Below the pieces are notes generated by a model. That model did no database searches, was not told where the DNA came from, and was given only the letters and a program-made list of their open reading frames with translations. Below, piece after piece: positions 1 through 5,305 of a stretch of 6,919 bases of DNA (position 1 is its first letter; every line of letters begins with the position of its first letter). Source of the stretch: an uncultured Porphyromonadaceae bacterium. GTDB lineage: Bacteria; Bacteroidota; Bacteroidia; Bacteroidales; Muribaculaceae. The position numbers and the translations under genes were made by a program. The stretch covers positions 1-6,919 of the forward strand of contig CAJJOO010000075.1 in assembly GCA_905193395.1 (NCBI GenBank). The letters run 5' to 3'.

Positions 1-1740
1 TGTGAGCGACGTCTGCAGCTCGATTCCCATGCGATATGACTTCGGCACGTTCACGCTCAGAGGATTTCCCGTGTCGGAAAGCTGCCCTGTGACCACAAGC
101 TGGTCCTTGTAGTCCATATAATACAGATTGACGCCTGCCGAGAAGATTCTTGAGTTGAACGAGTATCCGAGCTCGTAGTCGAAGAGCCGTTCCGCCTCCG
201 GACGGTGGTTGGCGTCGCCGTCGATGAAGTTGTCGCGTGTGGGCTCCTTGTGGGCCACCGACCATGACGCGAATGCCCAGTGCGGACCTTGCGTGAAGTT
301 GACGCCTACCTTCGGGTTGAAGAAGTTGTAGTTGCGCAGCACGTCAAGAGCCGCGCCGGATTCGGTGTTCCAGTCGTAGTTGTCGCTCACGCCGCGGATT
401 GAATAGCGGATGTGGCGGAACTGCATGTCGGCGTAGGCCGACAGACCGCGGTAGATGTCAACATCGGCGCGGGCAAACACGTTGGTGTCGAATTTGCGGC
501 CAACATTAAAATAATACTGCTGCAGCGGGTCGATGGGACCGACATAGTTGCGCACCCAGGCCACCTGGCCGAAGTGGTTGCCGCGGTGCCAGTTGGCCGC
601 GCCGCCGAACACCGCGTTCAGTCTGCGGCCCGTGTAACTGATGTTGAACATGCCGCCGCCGAAATCGTTGTCGTTGTATTTCAGTCGCACCAGATCGCTT
701 TTCTCCACCGTTTCGCCCTCGGCGTTCACGAACGGTTTAAGACCGTATTCAACCAGGGTACGTCCGGTCTTGTACTGGTCGTAATATCCGTCGCCCTTGG
801 TGTAGTGGAAAGTCACGTTCAGTCGCCAGTCGCGGCCCAGGCTCTGCGCGCCGATCAGTTGGATGTGATGCTGTACGAAGTGGTCGAACTGATTGGGGTA
901 GTAGGCCGTAGAGCCGTCTGACGCGGTGTATTCGCCGCATGGATTATAGCGGCGTCCGTATTTCTCCATGTCTTCCTTCGAGGCATAGTCCCAGGCCATG
1001 TAGGTCTGTTCCTTGCCGCCGAAGGCCAGCAGGCGCACCGTGGTGTTGCGGCCCATGTAGGCCAGTTGTCCCATGTAACTCCACAGTTTCGACGAGGCGC
1101 GGTCGATGTAGCCGTCCGAGCCGATGTGCGAGAATCGCGCGTCCACGCTCCAGTGCTCGCCGAACAGTCCGGACGACACCTTGACGGTCTGGCGGTTGGA
1201 GTTGTACGAGCCGTACGATGCCACCACCTCGGCCGAACGTGTCAGCGACGGTGCGTCGGTAATCATGTTGATGCTGGCGCCGAACGCGCCGGCGCCGTTG
1301 GTCGACGTACCCGCGCCGCGCTGAATCTGGATGTCGCGCAGCGACGAGGCCAGATCGGGCATGTTCACCCAGTACACGTTGTGGCTTTCGGCATCGTTGA
1401 TGGGCACGCCGTTGGCTGTGATGTTGATGCGCGAGGCGTCTGTACCGCGCACGCGGATGCCCGAGTAGCCGATGCCGCCGCCGGCATCGCCAGTCACAAC
1501 AACCGAAGGCGTGGCCTCGATCATGAAGGGGATGTCGCGGCCGTCATTGCTGCGGCGGATATCCTCGGCTGTAAAGTTGGTAAACGAAATGGGAGTGCGC
1601 TGTTGCGCGCGGTTGGCAGTCACCTCCACATCGTGGAGATTGATGACTTTGGTCGAGTCGGCCTCGGCAGTCTGCGAGGCCAGGGCCGGAATGGCGCTGC
1701 ATGCAGCCGCCAGACCGGTGAGAAGGACTGATTTTCTCAT
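1..1740 (-). CDS. TonB-dependent outer-membrane receptor, probable thiamine transporter (partial, 3' end outside window)
   Basis: An outer-membrane beta-barrel that would import a substrate using energy from TonB-ExbBD. 580 residues are visible from the ATG at 1740; the frame is open at position 1. Residues 1-21 form a signal peptide (MRK, a hydrophobic core, then PALAS before QT). A TonB-box-like DVEVTA lies at 37-42. The plug domain spans about 45-165 and includes GIRVRGTDASR (94-104), NGVPINDAESHNVYWVN (110-126) and IQRGAGTSTNGAGAFGASIN (139-158). Barrel strands rich in Y, W and F follow to the edge. There is no N-terminal carboxypeptidase-regulatory-like domain, so it is not SusC type. 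Such receptors usually have 650-800 residues, so perhaps 100-200 are missing. The substrate is inferred from the TPP riboswitch immediately upstream; TPP-regulated receptors of this kind (OMP-thi, beside pnuT and tnr3) are known in Bacteroides. The barrel sequence itself does not prove thiamine. No Shine-Dalgarno sequence precedes the start. Confidence 0.93.
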   Translation of the reverse strand, partial: MRKSVLLTGLAAACSAIPALASQTAEADSTKVINLHDVEVTANRAQQRTPISFTNFTAEDIRRSNDGRDIPFMIEATPSVVVTGDAGGGIGYSGIRVRGTDASRINITANGVPINDAESHNVYWVNMPDLASSLRDIQIQRGAGTSTNGAGAFGASINMITDAPSLTRSAEVVASYGSYNSNRQTVKVSSGLFGEHWSVDARFSHIGSDGYIDRASSKLWSYMGQLAYMGRNTTVRLLAFGGKEQTYMAWDYASKEDMEKYGRRYNPCGEYTASDGSTAYYPNQFDHFVQHHIQLIGAQSLGRDWRLNVTFHYTKGDGYYDQYKTGRTLVEYGLKPFVNAEGETVEKSDLVRLKYNDNDFGGGMFNISYTGRRLNAVFGGAANWHRGNHFGQVAWVRNYVGPIDPLQQYYFNVGRKFDTNVFARADVDIYRGLSAYADMQFRHIRYSIRGVSDNYDWNTESGAALDVLRNYNFFNPKVGVNFTQGPHWAFASWSVAHKEPTRDNFIDGDANHRPEAERLFDYELGYSFNSRIFSAGVNLYYMDYKDQLVVTGQLSDTGNPLSVNVPKSYRMGIELQTSLT

Positions 1741-1749
1741 CTGTCGGAA

Positions 1750-1838
1750 AAATTTCACTACGCCGGTACTAACCGGTTCAGGTTCAAAGGGTATGATCTC
1801 AGCCCCCGGTCAGTGAACGCCGGGTGCACCCCTATTTA
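1750..1838 (-). promoter_or_regulatory. TPP (THI-box) riboswitch
   Basis: Read on the minus strand, the leader shows the conserved TPP aptamer in the right order: GGGGTGC (5' core, at 1832-1826), a P3 hairpin with CCCGG/CCGGG arms (1820-1824 with 1805-1809), CTGAGA (1802-1797), ATACCC, TTGAACCTGA with ACCTGA at 1783-1778, a P5 hairpin CCGG/CCGG (1776-1773 with 1766-1763), and GCGTAG (1763-1758). A short A/T-rich P1 can form between AAAT (1837-1834) and ATTT (1753-1750). The usual 3' block GTAGGGAA reads GTAGTGAA here, one base off. The element ends about 10 nt before the ATG at 1740 and no terminator hairpin lies between, so control is more likely at translation initiation than by transcription termination. 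TPP binding should reduce expression of the receptor. Confidence 0.96.
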
Positions 1839-1850
1839 TGTTAATGATCT

Positions 1851-1897
1851 CAGGCGGAACGCGCCGTCGCCCGAAGGCCCGCGCCACATTCCGCCTG
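1851..1897 (-). other. Strong UUCG-capped hairpin between ribBA and the riboswitch
   Basis: Perfect 9-bp arms CAGGCGGAA (1851-1859) and TTCCGCCTG (1889-1897) enclose a GC-rich centre. On the minus strand the tip is GCC-TTCG-GGC (1878-1869), a classic extra-stable tetraloop. No T-tract follows it on the minus strand, so it is not a textbook intrinsic terminator, though it could still end or trim the transcript from ribBA. Because the predicted receptor promoter sits directly upstream, the receptor mRNA would begin in or near the first arm and carry this hairpin at its 5' end. The structure is seen directly; its role (terminator, 5' mRNA stabiliser or both) is inferred. Confidence 0.6.
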
Positions 1898-1905
1898 CAA
1901 AATTA
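1898..1905 (-). promoter_or_regulatory. Promoter -7 box for the thiamine receptor
   Basis: TAATTTTG on the minus strand matches the Bacteroidota sigma-ABfr -7 consensus TAnnTTTG and is followed by CA. The -33 region is weak: TTTC at 1925-1922, right beside the ribBA stop codon, is the nearest TTTG-like match, with a rather short 16-bp spacer. Transcription would start near 1891-1894, giving a leader of about 150 nt that contains the hairpin and the TPP riboswitch. Confidence 0.6.
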
Positions 1906-1926
1906 ACAAAAAAATCTGAAAGAAAC

Positions 1927-3141
1927 TTACACTTCTTTAAGTCTGTGCCCCATCCGCTGCTTTTTCGTTTCCATGTAGCGGTGGTTGTACTCGTTTGGCG
2001 TCACTTCGATAGGCACGTTTTCCACGATTTCCAGGCCGAAGCCTTCCAGACCCTTGCGCTTCACGGGATTGTTGGTCATCAGGCGCATCTTTCGGATTCC
2101 CAGCATGTTCAGAATCTGCGCGCCCACGCCGTAGTCGCGTTCGTCGGCGGCATGGCCCAGGTGCAGGTTGGCCTCCACGGTGTCGAGCCCCTCTTCCTGG
2201 AGTTTGTAGGCCTTGATTTTGTCCATCAGGCCGATTCCGCGGCCTTCCTGGCTCAGGTACAGCACGGCGCCGCGGCCCTCCTTCTCTATCATCTGCATGG
2301 CGCGGTGCAGTTGCTCGCCGCAGTCGCAGCGCTTAGAGGCGAAGATGTCGCCCGTGGCGCAGGACGAGTGCACGCGCACCAGCACGGGCTTGCCGTCGGC
2401 CACGTCTCCCTTTATCAGCGCGATGTGTTCCAGGCCGTTGTCCTTCTGGCGGAAGGGAATCAGCCGGAAATGTCCGTAGGCCGTGGGCATGTCAACCTCG
2501 ACGCCCTGTTCCACCAGTTGCTCGTTGCGCAGGCGGTATGCAATCAGGTCGCGGATGCTGATGAGTTTCAGCCTCCATTCGTCGGCACGGCGGCGCAGTT
2601 CCGGCAGGCGGGCCATCGAGCCGTCATCGCTCATGATCTCCATCAGCGCGGCGGCGGGTTCCAGCCCGGCCAGGCGTGCCAGGTCTACGGCGGCCTCGGT
2701 ATGGCCCGAGCGGCGCAGCACGCCCTGGTCCTGGGCATACAGCGGGTTGATGTGGCCCGGGCGGCCGAAGGTCTCCGGCGTACTGTTCGGGTCGGCCAGG
2801 GCGCGGATGGTGGCGCAGCGGTCGTGAATGCTTACGCCCGTGGTGCAGCCTTCCAGTTTGTCGACAGTGACGGTGAACGGCGTGCCCAGCATCGAGGTGT
2901 TTTCCTCGACCTGGCGGTCCAGACCCAGTTCGTGGCAGCGCGAGATGGTGATGGGCGCGCACAGCACTCCGCGGGCGTTTTTCAGCATGAAATTCACTTG
3001 TTCGGGCGTTATCTTTTCGGCGGCGACAATCAGGTCGCCTTCGTTTTCGCGGTCTTCGTCGTCGACCACTATAACCATCTTGCCTTCGTGGAAGTCGCGG
3101 ATTGCGTCTTCGACCTTGTCAAGTTTTATTCTGTCGTCCAT
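1927..3141 (-). CDS. ribBA: Bifunctional 3,4-dihydroxy-2-butanone-4-phosphate synthase / GTP cyclohydrolase II
   Basis: Catalyses both entry reactions of riboflavin synthesis in the cytoplasm: ribulose 5-phosphate to 3,4-dihydroxy-2-butanone 4-phosphate plus formate, and GTP to the diaminopyrimidinone ribosyl phosphate. The 404 residues match the usual length of fused RibBA. The RibB domain covers about 1-205, with the acidic metal and substrate loop [10 protein letters not shown] (27-36) and [17 protein letters not shown] (143-159). The RibA domain covers about 206-404, with the zinc cysteines C261, C272 and C274 in [29 protein letters not shown] (298-312), AADERD (331-336), TNNP (356-359) and the closing [11 protein letters not shown]. 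All key residues I know are present, so both halves should be active. The start overlaps the end of the upstream permease gene by 16 nt. No FMN riboswitch is visible in front of either gene. Confidence 0.98.
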   Translation of the reverse strand: MDDRIKLDKVEDAIRDFHEGKMVIVVDDEDRENEGDLIVAAEKITPEQVNFMLKNARGVLCAPITISRCHELGLDRQVEENTSMLGTPFTVTVDKLEGCTTGVSIHDRCATIRALADPNSTPETFGRPGHINPLYAQDQGVLRRSGHTEAAVDLARLAGLEPAAALMEIMSDDGSMARLPELRRRADEWRLKLISIRDLIAYRLRNEQLVEQGVEVDMPTAYGHFRLIPFRQKDNGLEHIALIKGDVADGKPVLVRVHSSCATGDIFASKRCDCGEQLHRAMQMIEKEGRGAVLYLSQEGRGIGLMDKIKAYKLQEEGLDTVEANLHLGHAADERDYGVGAQILNMLGIRKMRLMTNNPVKRKGLEGFGLEIVENVPIEVTPNEYNHRYMETKKQRMGHRLKEV

Positions 3142-4979
3142 GTCGTGTCTTGTGTTTCAGTGTTATGAGAATTGTATATGTCGGCCAGGCGGCGTGTGGT
3201 GTCCTCCATCGAGGCCAGGTCGCGCGGCGTGGGCACAAAAGGATATTTGTTCAGCAAATTGATAACAAAGATGTCGGGCGAATTGCTCAGATATTCCACC
3301 AGGTTGTTCAGCGGTTCGCGCAGGTGGCGTGCGGCGTTCAGGCAGAAGGGTCGCAGCAGCGCGGGTTTGGCAGCCAGACGCGCTTTGACACTCTGAATCT
3401 CGCCAAGGAACGATGCCAGCATCTCTGTGGCACGCTCGTTCTCGACGTCGTTCATTATCAGTTCCTTGACGGCCAGTGAACGCTTCGGGCGGCGTCCGCG
3501 CAGGCGGTTCAGCAGATTCTTGTAGGCGTCGATGTTGAACACCGCCGAGTCGTCCACGGCCTTGCGTGTGAAGAATATGCCCAGAGGCAGCAGCGCGAAG
3601 GTACTCAGCCAGATGCCGATCCACACGTCCACCTTGCCGTCGCGGGCCATCTTGTAGCCCGAGTTGTCTATAATATAATAAAGGATAAACAGGAATACCG
3701 AGATTACCAGCGGGGTGCCCAGGCCGCCTTTCTTGATGATTGCGCCCAGCGGCGCGCCGATGAAGAAGAACACCAGCACCGCAATCGACAGGGTGAACTT
3801 GCGCTGCATCTCGATGTCGTGGCGTCGCATCAGTTTGGCCTGCTCGGTCAGCATCAGGGCGCGGTATTCGAACTCCTGGCGCTGGCGGCGCGCGTCGTTC
3901 AGTGCCTGCGTCACGTAGGTCTTGGCATAGGCCGGCGAGGGCGACGTGAACACCGAATCCAGGTTGTAGCGGAACGATGTGGTGGCGGTGCGCTGCTCGG
4001 CCTCGGTGGGCGGCATGGCCTCGACAACACGCTTGCCCGCGGAATCCAGCGACATGGCATAGCGGTTGGTGCCCACCACGGGCGTCACCAGCAGGTCGGC
4101 GGCATAGATATCGCCTATCGAATCCACCTGGCGCCCGATCGAGTCGATTGAATGGCGCAGTTGCGACACGTTCTGCCCGACATACTGCGAGCGGATGCCG
4201 CTCTCGTCCATGCGGTTGAAATTCGCGTCGAACATCAGGTATATCTGCTTGTCGGCGAATTCCTCGCGGCGGAAAGGCATGTAGCCGCCCGTCACGATGC
4301 CGCCGCTGTTTTCGTTCAGGTTCTCGAACATCTCGCCACGGTAAAGGTGCAGGAACAGGCGCGTCTTGTCCTCGGTGAAACTGAACTGCCCCGAGTCGGC
4401 GAGTATCACGCGGGCGTTGTCGTTGCCGCGCGTCATGTCGTAGATTATCATGCCGTACAGCATGCCAGTTTCGGGATTCTTTCGGTCGATATATAGGTTC
4501 AGGCCCGGGATGTCGTCGTAGAACGAACGCACGGGTATCTCCACTTCGGGCGTTTTCTGGCGCACCGAGAACATCATGGTCCACATCTTCGACTGGGCCA
4601 CCGGCAGCACATAGTTCTGGAAAAAGAAAGCGCCGACGGCAATCGCCACCATCAGCACTATTAGCGGCCGCATGATGCGGAACAGCGAGATTCCCGCCGC
4701 CTTCATGGCCGTAAGTTCCAGTTTCTCGCCCAGATTGCCGAATACCATCAGCGAGGCCAGCAACACCGCCAGCGGCAGCGCCGTCGGTACCATCGTCAGC
4801 GCGGCATAGAAAAACAACTCGCCCAGCACGTCCAGCCCCAGTCCCTTGCCCACAAGATCGTCAATCATACGGAACAGGAACTGCATCAGCACTATGAAAA
4901 GGCAGATGAAGAACGTCATGACTAGCAGCGGCAGAAACCTGCTGAGCATGAATGAATCGAGTCGTTTTATTCCTAACAC
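3126..4979 (-). CDS. LptF/LptG (YjgP/YjgQ) family lipopolysaccharide export permease with a long C-terminal extension
   Basis: Inner-membrane subunit of the LptB2FG-type ABC transporter that extracts lipopolysaccharide from the inner membrane and hands it to the periplasmic Lpt bridge. Six membrane segments are visible in the family's 3+3 pattern: about 16-38, 54-80, 103-121, 397-415, 422-437 and 451-470. The conserved cytoplasmic loop [20 protein letters not shown] (84-103) follows segment 2. Residues about 125-390 form the periplasmic jellyroll region, larger than in the proteobacterial proteins. A soluble tail of roughly 145 residues follows segment 6, making 617 residues against about 360 in E. 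coli LptF and LptG. I chose the GTG at 4979 because [10 protein letters not shown] resembles the N-termini I recall for Bacteroides homologues; the ATG at 4949 is an alternative that removes ten residues. It overlaps ribBA. Whether it plays the LptF or the LptG role cannot be told from sequence. Confidence 0.92.
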   Translation of the reverse strand: MLGIKRLDSFMLSRFLPLLVMTFFICLFIVLMQFLFRMIDDLVGKGLGLDVLGELFFYAALTMVPTALPLAVLLASLMVFGNLGEKLELTAMKAAGISLFRIMRPLIVLMVAIAVGAFFFQNYVLPVAQSKMWTMMFSVRQKTPEVEIPVRSFYDDIPGLNLYIDRKNPETGMLYGMIIYDMTRGNDNARVILADSGQFSFTEDKTRLFLHLYRGEMFENLNENSGGIVTGGYMPFRREEFADKQIYLMFDANFNRMDESGIRSQYVGQNVSQLRHSIDSIGRQVDSIGDIYAADLLVTPVVGTNRYAMSLDSAGKRVVEAMPPTEAEQRTATTSFRYNLDSVFTSPSPAYAKTYVTQALNDARRQRQEFEYRALMLTEQAKLMRRHDIEMQRKFTLSIAVLVFFFIGAPLGAIIKKGGLGTPLVISVFLFILYYIIDNSGYKMARDGKVDVWIGIWLSTFALLPLGIFFTRKAVDDSAVFNIDAYKNLLNRLRGRRPKRSLAVKELIMNDVENERATEMLASFLGEIQSVKARLAAKPALLRPFCLNAARHLREPLNNLVEYLSNSPDIFVINLLNKYPFVPTPRDLASMEDTTRRLADIYNSHNTETQDTTWTTE

Positions 4980-4983
4980 GGTG

Positions 4984-4991
4984 CAAAGTTA
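4984..4991 (-). promoter_or_regulatory. Promoter -7 box for the permease-ribBA operon
   Basis: TAACTTTG on the minus strand is an exact match to the Bacteroidota -7 consensus TAnnTTTG and is followed by CA, as at the other two promoters in the window. I see no good -33 TTTG at the usual spacing. The box ends only 4 nt before the GTG start at 4979, so transcription would begin at or within a few bases of the start codon. Confidence 0.55.
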
Positions 4992-5207
4992 GCAATTTTT
5001 TGTGAATACTGTCTCGCCCCTCCGATGAATCCATGGGCGCCCCGTTGCTTAACCCCTGCCGTCTCCCTGCTCCAGGACATGCGCGGGGGCTCCGCGGCCG
5101 CCGTCTCGATGTGGCAACGCATAGCCTTTTTGGAATTATTTGTTGCTCTTTTGTCGTCTGACGGCGGATTTTTTCACATCCGATACTGCTTTTAGGGATA
5201 TTTTTTA
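4992..5207. other. Intergenic region with GC-rich core, no convincing gene
   Basis: About 215 bp between the two divergent promoters. The central part (roughly 5011-5125) is GC-rich and flanked by A/T-rich DNA. It holds an 8-bp direct repeat GCCGTCTC (5058-5065 and 5100-5107). A small plus-strand reading frame of 56 codons runs from ATG 5025 to TAG 5193-5195; it has no visible promoter, ribosome-binding site or recognisable family, so I do not call it a gene. A weak hairpin (GTCG/CGGC, 5153-5165) followed by a T-run near 5169-5174 resembles a minimal terminator on the plus strand. No tRNA, SRP RNA or known riboswitch signature was seen. Confidence 0.4.
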
Positions 5208-5215
5208 TAAATTTG
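5208..5215 (+). promoter_or_regulatory. Promoter -7 box for the secreted protein gene
   Basis: TAAATTTG matches the Bacteroidota -7 consensus TAnnTTTG and is followed by CA. It sits behind a T-rich stretch (5201-5206). No clear -33 TTTG is present at the usual spacing. Transcription would start near 5220, leaving an untranslated leader of about 85 nt before the ATG at 5306. Confidence 0.6.
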
Positions 5216-5225
5216 CAGCGAAATT

Positions 5226-5244
5226 GTGTAAGTAGGTTTTACAC
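5226..5244 (+). repeat. Inverted repeat at the 5' end of the leader
   Basis: Perfect 6-bp arms GTGTAA (5226-5231) and TTACAC (5239-5244) surround a 7-nt loop. It lies about 10 nt after the -7 box, so it would form a small hairpin near the 5' end of the mRNA. It could stabilise the message or be an operator; the sequence does not decide, and a 6-bp arm may be chance. Confidence 0.4.
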
Positions 5245-5283
5245 TTCCGGATTTAAACATTTATCTGTCAGTTGAATCAATAG

Positions 5284-5301
5284 AAATAAACCAAATAAAC
5301 C
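5284..5301 (+). repeat. Tandem 9-bp repeat just before the start codon
   Basis: AAATAAACC occurs twice back to back and ends 4 nt before the ATG at 5306. It makes the initiation region A-rich and unstructured and replaces a Shine-Dalgarno sequence, which fits translation initiation in Bacteroidota, where A/T-rich upstream regions favour strong expression. Confidence 0.6.
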
Positions 5302-5305
5302 GATT

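Noticed and set aside
412..1731. Plus-strand open frames at 412-921 and 1066-1731
   Set aside because: Both are in codon register antisense to the TonB receptor, whose plug and barrel motifs run through the whole region. Their translations show no family signature.
1813..3168. Long plus-strand open frame (451 codons) antisense to ribBA
   Set aside because: It is in exact codon register opposite ribBA, where GC-rich codon use keeps antisense stops rare. It starts inside the TPP riboswitch and resembles no family, while ribBA on the other strand is unmistakable.
3163..4584. 473-codon minus-strand frame inside the permease gene
   Set aside because: It is an out-of-frame reading of the same strand, rich in R, P, G and H as shifted GC-rich genes are, and it has no membrane segments or motifs.
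5031..5101. Cluster of restriction sites (CCATGG, GGCGCC, CCGCGG, GCGGCCGC) resembling a polylinker
   Set aside because: The sites are expected in GC-rich DNA, no vector sequence surrounds them, and the flanking promoters fit a native intergenic region.
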